The notes under the pieces: generated by a model | Told to the model about the DNA's origin: nothing | The model's input: the letters and a program-made list of their open reading frames with translations, nothing else | The model's database searches: none | Translations under genes and position numbers: made by a program | Part shown: positions 36,072 through 45,074 of the stretch, piece after piece | Layout: each line of letters begins with the position of its first letter | Position numbering within the stretch: position 1 is the stretch's first letter | Assembly: GCF_029814825.1 (NCBI RefSeq) | Contig: NZ_CP122379.1 | Span: forward strand, 806,001 to 870,000 | Direction: 5' to 3' | Length of the DNA stretch: 64,000 nucleotides | Source: Aequorivita marisscotiae | Lineage (GTDB): Bacteria > Bacteroidota > Bacteroidia > Flavobacteriales > Flavobacteriaceae

Positions 36072-38303
36072 CTAAAACCGATACCCCAGCGCAACATACC
36101 ACTCGCTGCGATCCAATTCTGGCGAATAGGAATATTTAAGTTCCATTGGCCCCAAAATTGTTTCTAAACCGTAGCCCAAAGAATAGCCCGAATAATCTAC
36201 ACCATCTATCCACTCTCCATTTTCAAAAAGGTCGTTACCAACGTTGGCAATATTTGCTGAAATATTGATGTGGTTTTTTCTGAAAATTTCATAATCAAGG
36301 GTAAGGGTAGATTTAAGATAAGTATTTCCACGGAGCGAAATAGCTTCATAACCCATAAAAGGCACAATATTATTCATCTCTTTAAAACCGTACCCGCCCA
36401 AAGCAAAATCGAGAGTTGTAGTTTCGGGGCCGCCTAATTTAAAACCGCCTTCACTTGTAAAATGGGCTGAAAAATTTGGAAAAAATGTATGTGCATATCC
36501 AAATTTTGCTTTTGCTAGCGAGAATGGTTGAAAATCCTTATTGCGGCCGTGTGCGAAAAGATACCAATGAAAATCGCCCGAGAAATAAGCCCCCGATTTT
36601 GGAAAAAAACTATTGTTATAAGTATCGTACTCTAAGAAACCGTAGGCACTGTAATAATTGGTGCTCTCAAAAACTGTCCGTGGCAAATTCTGATCATCTG
36701 TTCCTATGGTTTCAGAAAGATATCTAAGGTATTTATGCTCTCCTCCCATGCCAAAAACAAAAGTCCGTCGAAAGAGCGTTTCAAAATATAGCTGATTGGT
36801 AAAATCGCTATATTTTATGGAAATTTTATTGATTGGTAACGATAGTTCAGCGTTTAAATCTGCATCAATAAAATCTATAGGCACATCGGCTTCAAAAAAA
36901 TGATATTTTGAATTAAAGCCCACGCTCCAATAAAAACCTTTGTCTATGTAGTATTCAAAATTATAGCGCAGATTGTCGCCGGCAATTAAATCTAATGAAG
37001 CAATATCGTTATTAGTTAACAGCCGTTTTCGGGTAATGTTTACCAAAGCCGCTGTGCGGAATAAATCGTCATAATGCGCCGCAAAACGAAGCATCATAGA
37101 CGAGCTGCTTTCCCGCAATTGCAACAACAGTGTGCTTTGATTGTTATCATCTTCAAAAAATCGATAATTAATATCCTGAAAATTTCCGGTAGCAGAAAGA
37201 TTGTTGATGCCGTCACTAAAGTCTTTATAGCTAACCTTATCTGGGGTGCGAAGCTTCAATTTCCCCAACACATAACTTCGGCTGTATTTTTCGATGCCTT
37301 CAATGCGTACCTCTTTTATATAAATGGTATCTAAGTCTTCAAACTTAATTTCCTTCTTTTCAAAAGGTCTTTGTTGCGAAGCTATTTCAGCAAGCTGATC
37401 GCTAAACGATTCCGCAGCGGTTACGCCAGCCTCCACAATTTTTTTACCTTCATTAAATGAAACCACCGAGAAATCCTTAATATTTGGGTGAATATAAACG
37501 TCGGTATTTTTTCGTTTTTCTATCATATCGTTGATAGTTCGGTAATTGTTTATCTGTACCAAAACCTCGAAAGCCGATTTTAAATTGTCGCGGGTTTTAA
37601 GGCTGTCCTGCACATCCACACCAATAATAATATCCATTCCCTTGGCGCGCACCTCGTTTAACGGATAGTTATTTACCACACCGCCATCTATCAGCACTTT
37701 GTCGTCAATAATCACCGGACTAAAAAGTGATGGCAACGCTCCGCTGGCAATAACGGCACGCGGTAGATAGCCGCGATCTAAGATTACTTCTTTCCCCGTT
37801 TCAACATTTGTGGCAACGCAGAAAAAAGGAGTGGGCAGCTCGCTAAAATCTGAAATATTACTTACGTGACTCGTTAATTTTGAAAGCAGATTATACACAT
37901 TTTGCCCTTTTGATAGTCCGGATGGGAAACCAATTTTAAACTTGTCGAACGGAAGCGTTAACGCGTATTTTTCAGATTCTTTTTTTTCGTAAAATGTTTT
38001 TGAACTTCGCGGAATATCGTCCTGTATTAAAGTGCTGAAGTTAGTCTCTTTAAAAATACTATCTAGCTGTTTAGCCGAATATCCCGACGCATACAACGCG
38101 CCTATAATAGCCCCCATACTAGTCCCGCCAATGTAATCTATCCGCACGCCCGATTCTTCAATTACTTTTAAAGCACCAATATGCGCCAAACCTTTTGCCC
38201 CGCCACCGCTCAACACGAGACCCACTTTTAAGTCCTGTTGTTTTTCTTGTGAAAAGGAGAAGGATGAAATTATTAATAATACTACAAGGGGCAGGTGCTT
38301 CAT
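36072..38303 (-). CDS. Patatin-like phospholipase fused to a POTRA/BamA-like barrel
   Basis: The 743-residue protein has a signal peptide (ISSFSFSQEK), then a patatin domain (residues about 25-310): oxyanion loop GGGAKG (33-38), nucleophile Ser62 in GGTSMG, and Asp206 in IDGGVVNN. A POTRA-like segment follows (YIKEVRIEGIEKY, about 350-420), then an outer-membrane barrel ending in WYVALGYRF. This is the architecture of PlpD/FplA-type two-partner lipases, where the barrel is linked to the lipase. It should hydrolyse phospholipids at the cell surface. The gene follows uvrC across a 44-base AT-repeat spacer. Confidence 0.9.
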   Translation of the reverse strand: MKHLPLVVLLIISSFSFSQEKQQDLKVGLVLSGGGAKGLAHIGALKVIEESGVRIDYIGGTSMGAIIGALYASGYSAKQLDSIFKETNFSTLIQDDIPRSSKTFYEKKESEKYALTLPFDKFKIGFPSGLSKGQNVYNLLSKLTSHVSNISDFSELPTPFFCVATNVETGKEVILDRGYLPRAVIASGALPSLFSPVIIDDKVLIDGGVVNNYPLNEVRAKGMDIIIGVDVQDSLKTRDNLKSAFEVLVQINNYRTINDMIEKRKNTDVYIHPNIKDFSVVSFNEGKKIVEAGVTAAESFSDQLAEIASQQRPFEKKEIKFEDLDTIYIKEVRIEGIEKYSRSYVLGKLKLRTPDKVSYKDFSDGINNLSATGNFQDINYRFFEDDNNQSTLLLQLRESSSSMMLRFAAHYDDLFRTAALVNITRKRLLTNNDIASLDLIAGDNLRYNFEYYIDKGFYWSVGFNSKYHFFEADVPIDFIDADLNAELSLPINKISIKYSDFTNQLYFETLFRRTFVFGMGGEHKYLRYLSETIGTDDQNLPRTVFESTNYYSAYGFLEYDTYNNSFFPKSGAYFSGDFHWYLFAHGRNKDFQPFSLAKAKFGYAHTFFPNFSAHFTSEGGFKLGGPETTTLDFALGGYGFKEMNNIVPFMGYEAISLRGNTYLKSTLTLDYEIFRKNHINISANIANVGNDLFENGEWIDGVDYSGYSLGYGLETILGPMELKYSYSPELDRSEWYVALGYRF

Positions 38304-38311
38304 TAATGGGG

Positions 38312-38356
38312 TTATTATTTATTATTATTTATTACTATTTTTTATTATTATTTATT
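38312..38356. repeat. TTA/TTAT low-complexity repeat between uvrC and the patatin gene
   Basis: About 45 bases consist almost only of TTAT and TTA units, including the uvrC stop codon. It is a simple AT microsatellite in the spacer of two same-direction genes. Confidence 0.6.
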
Positions 38357-40141
38357 GCTGAAATGTTCAACTAATTTCTTCGCTCGGCTGGCTCCCACAA
38401 CTTTTGAGAGTTCTTCAAAATTGGCTGCTGCAATTCGTTTTGTGCTTTTAAAATGTTTTAACAACTCAACTACCGTCTTTTCACCAATGCCGGCAATGGT
38501 TTCTAACTCTGTATTCAACGCCTGTTTGCTACGCTTACTTCTGTGAAAAGTTATTCCAAAACGGTGCGCCTCGTTTCGTAATTGCTGTATTATTTTTAAA
38601 GTTTCACTTTTCTTATCTAAATATAGCGGAATGGGGTCATCGGGATAAAACAATTCTTCCAAACGTTTTGCAATTCCTATAATAGCTATTTTTCCGCGTA
38701 ATCCCAACTTATCCAAACTTTTTAACGATGATGAAAGCTGCCCCTTTCCTCCATCTATGATGATTAGTTGCGGTAAGGGTTGCTCCTCTTTCAATAATCT
38801 TTTGTAACGGCGGTAAACCACTTCTTCCATCGACGCAAAGTCATCGGGCCCTTCCACCGTTTTTATATTGAATTTACGATAATCCTTCTTGCTCGGTTTT
38901 CCGTTTTTGAAAACCACACAGGCGGCCACAGGGTTTGTGCCTTGAATATTACTGTTGTCAAAACATTCTATATGTCGTGGTTCTTCGGTCAACCTTAAAT
39001 CTTTTTTCATCTGAGCCATAATACGCTTTTCATGGCGATCCGGATCCACGATTTTTACCTGTTTGAATTTTTCCATTCGGAAATACTTAGCGTTCCTTTC
39101 AGAAAGTTCAAGAATTGCTTTTTTATCGCCCAGTTTCGGCACGTGTACTTTTATATCCTCGCCCAATTCCACTTCAAACGGGACATAAATTTCTTTTGAA
39201 AGCGAATTGAATCGTTGCCGAATTTCCACAATGGCAAGCTGTAGCAATTCGGCATCGGTCTCGTCCAACTTCTTCTTTATTTCCAACGTATGCGATCGGA
39301 TAATCGCGCCGTGCGAAATCTGAAGAAAATTTACGTACCCATAACTTTCATCAGAAATTATGGTGAACACATCAACGTTATTAATCTTTGGATTTACAAC
39401 CGTAGATTTTGATTGATAATTCTCCAAAACATCAATCTTTTCCTTTACCCGCTGTGCCTCTTCAAACTTTAAATCGGCTGCCAATTGCTTCATCTGACTT
39501 TTAAATTTGTGCAACGAATCCTTAAAATTTCCCTTTACGATATTCCGGATGGCCTCAATATTTTCATGGTATTCCTTTTCGGAATAAAACCCTTCGCAAG
39601 GCCCGGCGCAATTTCCCAAGTGATATTCCAAACACACTTTATATTTTTCTGCCCTAATTTTTTCTTCGGAAAGATCGTAGTTGCAGGTGCGCAACGGGTA
39701 CAGGCCTTTTATCAAATCCAGTAGCGTGTGTACGGTTTTCATACTCGTGTACGGCCCGTAATATTCGCTGCCGTCCTTTATCATCCGTCGCGTTGGAAAA
39801 ACCCGCGGAAACCGTTCGTTTTTAATGCAAATCCACGGATAACTTTTATCGTCTTTCAGCATCACGTTGTAGCGTGGCTGATAGTTTTTTATAAGGTTGT
39901 TTTCCAGCAAAAGCGCATCGGTTTCGGTTTTAACTACGATGTGCTTGATGGTCGCAATTTTCTTCACCAACAGTCGCGTACGGTTGTTATCAAAATTTTT
40001 AGTGAAATAGGACGAAACGCGTTTTTTCAGGTTTTTGGCCTTGCCCACATACAACAATTTCCCATCCTTATCGTAGTATTGATAAACACCGGGCGAATCG
40101 GGAAGTGTTGCAATTTGAAGTGTTACCGAAGCTTGGGCCAT
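38348..40141 (-). CDS. uvrC: Excinuclease ABC subunit UvrC
   Basis: The 597-residue protein has the N-terminal GIY-YIG nuclease (SPGVYQYYDKDGKLLYVGKA), a Cys-rich region with CLEYHLGNCAGPCEG, a UVR helix (KFEEAQRVKEKID), the RNase H-like C-terminal nuclease (ECFDNSNIQGTNPVAACVVF, IIIDGGKGQLSS) and a helix-hairpin-helix end (IAGIGEKTVVELLKHF). UvrC makes both incisions in nucleotide excision repair. Length is normal. Start ATG at 40141. Confidence 0.96.
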   Translation of the reverse strand: MAQASVTLQIATLPDSPGVYQYYDKDGKLLYVGKAKNLKKRVSSYFTKNFDNNRTRLLVKKIATIKHIVVKTETDALLLENNLIKNYQPRYNVMLKDDKSYPWICIKNERFPRVFPTRRMIKDGSEYYGPYTSMKTVHTLLDLIKGLYPLRTCNYDLSEEKIRAEKYKVCLEYHLGNCAGPCEGFYSEKEYHENIEAIRNIVKGNFKDSLHKFKSQMKQLAADLKFEEAQRVKEKIDVLENYQSKSTVVNPKINNVDVFTIISDESYGYVNFLQISHGAIIRSHTLEIKKKLDETDAELLQLAIVEIRQRFNSLSKEIYVPFEVELGEDIKVHVPKLGDKKAILELSERNAKYFRMEKFKQVKIVDPDRHEKRIMAQMKKDLRLTEEPRHIECFDNSNIQGTNPVAACVVFKNGKPSKKDYRKFNIKTVEGPDDFASMEEVVYRRYKRLLKEEQPLPQLIIIDGGKGQLSSSLKSLDKLGLRGKIAIIGIAKRLEELFYPDDPIPLYLDKKSETLKIIQQLRNEAHRFGITFHRSKRSKQALNTELETIAGIGEKTVVELLKHFKSTKRIAAANFEELSKVVGASRAKKLVEHFSNK

Positions 40142-40327
40142 AGGCTCAAAGATAGTGGATTGTAGGTTTTATGCGCAATGAAATTGAAGGGTAAAATGTT
40201 AAATGATAATCTTACTATTTTCAAGACTTTTTGGATACACGAAGACACAGTATTAATGAAAAGACAGCGAAACTCTATTGGGATTTTTCTTCCATTTGAT
40301 GAAATTGTTTTTTTTTAAATTTTAACG

Positions 40328-40335
40328 TATATTTA
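40328..40335 (+). promoter_or_regulatory. Predicted -7 box of duplicated unit A
   Basis: TATATTTA within TTTAACGTATATTTAA is close to TAnnTTTG. Nearly the same string (TTTAACTTATATTTAA) precedes unit B at 42128-42143, so the promoter was duplicated with the genes. I see nothing else in the 223-base gap after uvrC. Confidence 0.4.
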
Positions 40336-40364
40336 ACCATTATAAATTTTAAATGGCCCAAATC

Positions 40365-40886
40365 ATGAAAAAATTTACTTCTTACTTCTTACTTCTTACT
40401 TCTTACTTCTTACTTCTAGCTTCGTTGATCTTTATGATGAGCGATAAGGCCCACGCACAGATCCATTGCGAAATTGACACCTTGGCTTCCGCCAATAAGG
40501 AAGCGCTGTATGCTCCTTATAAAAGTCTGGATTATTCCTCCTATTCCTTTTGCGTAAATCTGTACGTACACGTTATCCGCAAGAGTGATGGTACGGGCGG
40601 ACAATCCGTCTCTGATGTCTATCAGGCACTTAGCTATTTGGATACCAGCTATAATCCCTATAATATCTATTTTAAGTGGAACCATCAAATTGACTACATT
40701 GATGACACGAATAGATATGAAAACCCTTCCGGGGCGGTTTTTAACATCAACAACCACAACGATGGAATCGACATCTATCTGTTTGATGACAGTGCGGAAT
40801 TGGATATCGCAACCGGTGGGGGTTCGTCAAATGAAAATTTAACTGCAGTATAGCTTATCGTGAAACAATTGGTCATTGAACATTAA
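40365..40886 (+). pseudogene. Internally deleted M43-like metalloprotease (remnant of the tandem duplicate)
   Basis: From ATG 40365 (or 40353) the frame encodes a signal peptide and about 140 residues closely similar to the N-terminus of the intact protease at 42173 (CEIDT, APYKS.DYS.YSFCV, YVHV.RKS, LSYLDT, INNH.DGIDIY). It then hits TAG at 40851. Directly after the stop, in the same frame, LIVKQLVIEH and TAA match the last ten residues LTIKQLIVEH of the intact copy. So roughly 228 codons, including the HExxH zinc site, have been lost. The first 162 residues could still be made and secreted but cannot be a protease. Confidence 0.85.
40375..40416 (+). repeat. Six copies of the heptamer TTACTTC inside a signal-peptide coding region
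   Basis: Six perfect, adjacent 7-base units lie ten bases after the ATG at 40365. They encode the repeating hydrophobic peptide TSYFLLL. Because 7 is not a multiple of 3, gain or loss of one unit shifts the downstream frame, as in phase-variable genes. Confidence 0.9.
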
Positions 40887-40897
40887 AATTAAATAGT

Positions 40898-41983
40898 ATG
40901 AAGTATTTGATAATCATTGGCTGTTTTATTTATAGTGTATTTGGCTATTCCCAATACACGGCAATACCGGACCCCAATTTTGAAAACTACCTAGAGCAGA
41001 ACGGAATGGGGGATGGGGTACCTAATAATGGACAGGTGCTAACCTCTAATATTAATACGGTAACGGAATTGTTTGTAAACAACCAGAATATTGGCGACCT
41101 TACGGGCATCGAGGATTTTATGGCCTTAGAATATTTGGGGTGTGCTTTTAACCCTCTCGGGGGTATCCTGGACCTCAGCAACAACAACCAGCTTATTGCA
41201 ATTGGATGTACCTCAACTGACCTGACAAGCTTAATTTTACCTCCAAGCACAAATTTAGAGTTTTTGTATTGTGATGAAAATTTCTTGACAGAACTGGATT
41301 TGACCCAAAACCCAAACCTAATCGAGGTATATTGTGAATGGAACTTTTTGACATCATTGGATATTACCCAAAATACGAATCTATATTTATTGTGGGCGGA
41401 TCATAATGAAATTAACGGATATTTTGACACTTCCAACAATGTTTCAATTACATCTTTAACCATTGCCTACAACAATATCACCGCTTTGGATCTTTCACAT
41501 AACGTAGAGCTTATAAGCTTTGGAGTAAGCGACAATCCTTTAGAGACTCTTGACGCCCGCAATGGTAACAATGAGAATATAGCAACATTTGTAGCCACCG
41601 AAACCACGGGTCAATTAAAATGCATCCTCGTGGACGATGCCAGTGCCACCTATCTGGACGATTGGTTAATTGATCCGTACACCACCTTTGTAAACAACCA
41701 AGCCGAGTGCGATGCGCTGGGAGTGCCAACGGCAACGCTCCAAGATTTTACCATGCACCCCAACCCGGCAACAAGCACCGTGGCAATAAACCTCCCCAAC
41801 CAGGGGATTGAGGAGTTGGTCGTTACCGTGGCCAACAATTTAGGACAGGTCTTGGAAAGCAAAGAGCTATTGGAAAACACTGCTGTTGTACCTCTGGATG
41901 TTTCAGGCTATGCCGCCGGAGTCTATTTTGTAACCCTAAAAGCCGGCAATGATGTTACTACCAAAAAGTTGGTGGTGCAGTAA
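40898..41983 (+). CDS. T9SS type A leucine-rich-repeat protein, copy A
   Basis: The 361-residue secreted protein has a signal peptide (FIYSVFGYSQYTAIPD), a run of about eight short leucine-rich repeats of roughly 21 residues (LTELDLTQNPNLIEVYC, LTSLDITQNTNLYLLWA, ITALDLSHNVELISFG) and a type A sorting domain (FTMHPNPATSTVAINLP, YAAGVYFVTLKAG, KKLVVQ). It should be exported and attached at the surface. Its paralogue is at 43349; their last 132 coding bases and terminators are identical. It lies 11 bases after the protease remnant. Confidence 0.9.
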   Translation: MKYLIIIGCFIYSVFGYSQYTAIPDPNFENYLEQNGMGDGVPNNGQVLTSNINTVTELFVNNQNIGDLTGIEDFMALEYLGCAFNPLGGILDLSNNNQLIAIGCTSTDLTSLILPPSTNLEFLYCDENFLTELDLTQNPNLIEVYCEWNFLTSLDITQNTNLYLLWADHNEINGYFDTSNNVSITSLTIAYNNITALDLSHNVELISFGVSDNPLETLDARNGNNENIATFVATETTGQLKCILVDDASATYLDDWLIDPYTTFVNNQAECDALGVPTATLQDFTMHPNPATSTVAINLPNQGIEELVVTVANNLGQVLESKELLENTAVVPLDVSGYAAGVYFVTLKAGNDVTTKKLVVQ

Positions 41984-42043
41984 GATTTTTTGTACTTTAA
42001 AATTAGAAAAAGGGAGCTGTTGTGGCTGCCCTTTTTTGGTTTT
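41852..42043 (+). repeat. 192-base direct repeat, copy A
   Basis: By reading both copies side by side, 41852-42043 is identical to 44306-44497 (offset 2454). The repeat spans the end of the T9SS domain, the stop codon and the terminator. Upstream the paralogues differ at many positions. Confidence 0.9.
42007..42037 (+). terminator. Terminator of LRR gene copy A
   Basis: AAAAAGGGAGC pairs with GCTGCCCTTTTT (one bulge) around TGTTGTG, ending in a T6 tract, 24 bases after the stop codon. Confidence 0.8.
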
Positions 42044-42134
42044 TTCGTTGTCCGAAAACTATTAGACATTCTGATTATAAATGGGTTATTAGCAATTTTT
42101 TAAGAAAAATCTTGCAGAAAGCTTCATTTTAACT

Positions 42135-42142
42135 TATATTTA
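42135..42142 (+). promoter_or_regulatory. Predicted -7 box of duplicated unit B
   Basis: TATATTTA, in the same context as the box of unit A, lies 31 bases before the protease ATG at 42173. Confidence 0.4.
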
Positions 42143-42172
42143 AGACGAACGGCCAAAAAAACCCAAACTGTT

Positions 42173-43336
42173 ATGAAAAAATTACTACTCTCGTTTTTAG
42201 TCCTTATTATGTCCGTGAACATCTCCGCCCAAATATATTGCGAAATTGACACCATAGCCGCTGCCAACACCGAAGTATTGATGGCGCCCTACAGAAGCCA
42301 AAATTATTCAAATTACTCTTTTTGTGTTCGGATTTATGTTCATGTACTTCGAAAATCCAACCATACTGGCGGGCAATCTCCTGCCGATGTAAGTTTGGCA
42401 TTGAGTTATTTGGACACCGCTTTTAATCCTCATAACATCTATTTCGTTTGGGACCATCAAATTGATTATATCGATGATGATGATACATATTCTAGTCCAA
42501 ATGGTGATATATTTAATATTAATAATCATACCGATGGAGTAGATATTTATATGTATGATGATTCTATTATTTTTCTCGGTGGAGGTTACGGATTAACAAA
42601 TGAATCAAAAACAGCTTTTCTTGTTTCAGGTTCTTTTGAGGATCCCGTTACACATAAAAAATATCCAGCAGTTAAATCACACGTTCTTTCCCATGAGATG
42701 GGACATGTTCTTTCATTGTGGCATACCCATCACGGAACAGGGGAGAGTACGGGCGATCCGAATGAATGTCCAGAATTTGTGGATGGATCAAACTCAACTA
42801 CTTGCGGCGATTATATAACGGATACCCCAGCAGATCCCGATATGCTTTATTATATCGATTATTCTACTTGTCAATGGTTGGGCAGCGGCTTTGATGGAAA
42901 TGGAGATCCCCAAGACCCCAATGATCCTGGTGATCCCTATGATCCCGATGAACAAAATATAATGGGGCATACCGTTATTCCCTGCATGTATTATTTTTCA
43001 ACCAATCAAGGTAATAGAATGAAGATTGCAATGGTAAATATACTTTATTTGACTGCCGTTTCAAATTACACTCTTTCGGGCTATCCCTGCGCCACCGCAG
43101 GCCTAAACTACTATCCAAACGCAATGGATGGAGAACTAAATCTCGACCTTAGGGAAAAACCAGTCAATACCTATCCTTTTCAAATATACGATGCCTATGG
43201 AGTAATGGTACTTTCTGGCGAAAGTCAAAATGTGTTAAAAACCATTGATACCTCTAACCTCGATGAAGGATTGTATTTTCTTCATTTTTATGAGAATGGC
43301 AAATTGACTATCAAACAATTGATTGTAGAACATTAA
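42173..43336 (+). CDS. Secreted M43-like zinc metalloprotease with T9SS-type C-terminus, copy B
   Basis: The 387-residue protein has a signal peptide (LIMSVNISAQIYCE). The catalytic metzincin motif is HEMGHVLSLWH (His174, Glu175, His178, His184), followed by HTHHG and a candidate Met-turn in EQNIMGH, as in M43 pappalysin-like enzymes. The C-terminal 80 residues form a short sorting-domain-like tail (PFQIYDAYGVMVLSGE, DEGLYFLHFYENGK, IKQLIVEH). It is the intact counterpart of the remnant at 40365 and is 12 bases before the LRR copy B, so the pair is probably co-expressed and exported together. Confidence 0.85.
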   Translation: MKKLLLSFLVLIMSVNISAQIYCEIDTIAAANTEVLMAPYRSQNYSNYSFCVRIYVHVLRKSNHTGGQSPADVSLALSYLDTAFNPHNIYFVWDHQIDYIDDDDTYSSPNGDIFNINNHTDGVDIYMYDDSIIFLGGGYGLTNESKTAFLVSGSFEDPVTHKKYPAVKSHVLSHEMGHVLSLWHTHHGTGESTGDPNECPEFVDGSNSTTCGDYITDTPADPDMLYYIDYSTCQWLGSGFDGNGDPQDPNDPGDPYDPDEQNIMGHTVIPCMYYFSTNQGNRMKIAMVNILYLTAVSNYTLSGYPCATAGLNYYPNAMDGELNLDLREKPVNTYPFQIYDAYGVMVLSGESQNVLKTIDTSNLDEGLYFLHFYENGKLTIKQLIVEH

Positions 43337-43348
43337 AAAACCAGTATT

Positions 43349-44437
43349 ATGATTTTGAAAAAATTGTTGGTTTTTATAACTCTTTTGAGCTCATTTATTT
43401 GTTTTGCACAATACACTGCTATACCGGATTCAAACTTTGAAAACCATCTCGAGCAAAATGGCATGGGTGACGGCATTCCAAATAACGGTTTGGTATTGAC
43501 GGCAAACATTGAAAATGTAGACACCTTATTGGTAAATTCGCGAGGCATCCATGATCTTACTGGGATTGAGGATTTTGCAGCATTGGAACTCTTAAATTGC
43601 GCCTATAACATCATTCCGGTTTTGGATGTCTCGCAGAATATGAACCTATGGGGGCTAAATTGCGAATCCAGTAGCGTTACCGAATTAATACTCCCCCCTA
43701 CCTCAACCTTGGAGATTATTAACTGTCCAGAAAACAACTTGACCGAGCTGGATGTTTCTCATAACCCTGGTCTAGTACAATTATACTGCTTTTTCAATTA
43801 CTTAACTAGCTTGAATTTGACTAATAATACAGTGTTGGATTTGGTTTTCGCTGATCATAATGAGATCACAGGTTTTTTGAACACCTCACAAAATCTGGCG
43901 CTTACTTCTCTTTCGGTGAGTTACAATGATATTGCCGAATTGGATTTGACCACAAATATAGCACTCCACAGTTTGGGAGCTAGTTCTAACCCAATTTTAT
44001 CATTGGATGCTAGAAATGGCAATAATGAAGATATAGTGAGTTTTGTTGTTACTGAAACTACAGGCGAACTCGATTGTATCCTTGTGGACGACGCCAACGC
44101 CAGTTATCTGGACGATTGGTTGGTTGATCCGTACATCACCTTTGTAAACAACCAAGCAGAGTGCGATGCGCTGGGCGTGGCCGAGGCAACACTCGAAGAT
44201 TTTACCATGTACCCCAACCCGGCAACGAGCACCTTGGCAATAAACCTCCCCAACCACGGGTTTGAGGGGCTGGTCGTTACCGTGGCCAACAACTTGGGGC
44301 AGGTTTTGGAAAGCAAAGAGCTATTGGAAAACACTGCTGTTGTACCTCTGGATGTTTCAGGCTATGCCGCCGGAGTCTATTTTGTAACCCTAAAAGCCGG
44401 CAATGATGTTACTACCAAAAAGTTGGTGGTGCAGTAA
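43349..44437 (+). CDS. T9SS type A leucine-rich-repeat protein, copy B
   Basis: The 362-residue paralogue of the protein at 40898 has signal peptide SSFICFAQYTAIPD, the same string of short LRRs (LTELDVSHNPGLVQLYC, LTSLNLTNNTVLDLVFA, IAELDLTTNIALHSLG) and a type A sorting domain. The repeats have diverged from copy A while the sorting domain is nearly the same, so the two may bind different partners. It is coupled to the intact metalloprotease. Confidence 0.9.
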   Translation: MILKKLLVFITLLSSFICFAQYTAIPDSNFENHLEQNGMGDGIPNNGLVLTANIENVDTLLVNSRGIHDLTGIEDFAALELLNCAYNIIPVLDVSQNMNLWGLNCESSSVTELILPPTSTLEIINCPENNLTELDVSHNPGLVQLYCFFNYLTSLNLTNNTVLDLVFADHNEITGFLNTSQNLALTSLSVSYNDIAELDLTTNIALHSLGASSNPILSLDARNGNNEDIVSFVVTETTGELDCILVDDANASYLDDWLVDPYITFVNNQAECDALGVAEATLEDFTMYPNPATSTLAINLPNHGFEGLVVTVANNLGQVLESKELLENTAVVPLDVSGYAAGVYFVTLKAGNDVTTKKLVVQ

Positions 44438-44497
44438 GATTTTTTGTACTTTAAAATTAGAAAAAGGGAGCTGTTGTGGCTGCCCTTTTTTGGTTTT
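44306..44497 (+). repeat. 192-base direct repeat, copy B
   Basis: Identical to 41852-42043, covering the end of the coding region and the terminator. See the first copy. Confidence 0.9.
44461..44491 (+). terminator. Terminator of LRR gene copy B
   Basis: Same stem, loop and T6 tract as the terminator at 42007, 24 bases after the stop codon. Confidence 0.8.
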
Positions 44498-44630
44498 AGA
44501 GTGTTATGGAGTTCGGTTTTCATCCACACCGAATACATTATCAAAAATAGTTAAGAAACGGTTAAATCAAGCTTTTTAAAAATCCAAACTTCCGAATCTT
44601 GCGTATCTATTTACAACCAACCCGAAAAAA

Positions 44631-45044
44631 ATGCCCAAAAGCAATTTTCATATTTCCTTTAAAAAGCATGTCGTGCTTTTCCTTGCAGCTTTGTATTTGC
44701 TCAACCCGATGCAGAAACAGCTAGTGGAAGGAATGCACACATTTTCTCACGTGCTGGCGCATACAGATTATTCGCACCACCAAGAAGACCATTTGTTGGG
44801 CCACGAACATACGCACGAGCACAAACTGATTACATTTTTCTCTAAAATATTTTCTTCGGAAGAGACCAGCGATCACGATAGTATGTATTTCAATTATACT
44901 TTTGATAAGCATTTTGCACAGGACTATCCCCCCGTCAATTTCAAATTTAAAACAAATATCAGCAACATTTTTACTTACACTTTTCATATTCCGACAAGCG
45001 TAAAAACCATCCCCAGCCCGCCTCCCGAAACATTCTTTTCATAA
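44631..45044 (+). CDS. Histidine-rich envelope protein upstream of a TonB receptor
   Basis: I do not recognise a named family. The 137-residue product has an N-terminal hydrophobic segment (KHVVLFLAALYLLNP), then a His-rich stretch between residues 40 and 65 with HTDYSHHQEDHLLGHEHTH, and a C-terminal region with HIPTSVKTIPSPPPETF. The cluster of histidines suggests binding of zinc, copper or nickel. The next gene is a TonB-dependent receptor in the same direction, which points to metal uptake or sensing; the metal is unknown. Confidence 0.75.
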   Translation: MPKSNFHISFKKHVVLFLAALYLLNPMQKQLVEGMHTFSHVLAHTDYSHHQEDHLLGHEHTHEHKLITFFSKIFSSEETSDHDSMYFNYTFDKHFAQDYPPVNFKFKTNISNIFTYTFHIPTSVKTIPSPPPETFFS

Positions 45045-45074
45045 GTTTTGCAATATAAATTTAATTGAATTTTC

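Noticed and set aside
38312..38356. AT repeat as a replication origin or DNA-unwinding element
   Set aside because: No DnaA boxes or origin genes are nearby; it is a simple microsatellite.
39728..40165. 145-codon open frame antisense to uvrC
   Set aside because: It lies opposite the highly conserved GIY-YIG end of uvrC and has no recognisable domain; it is a shadow of the real gene.
40375..40416. Heptamer array as a CRISPR-like repeat
   Set aside because: Units are adjacent without spacers, lie inside a reading frame and no cas gene is near.
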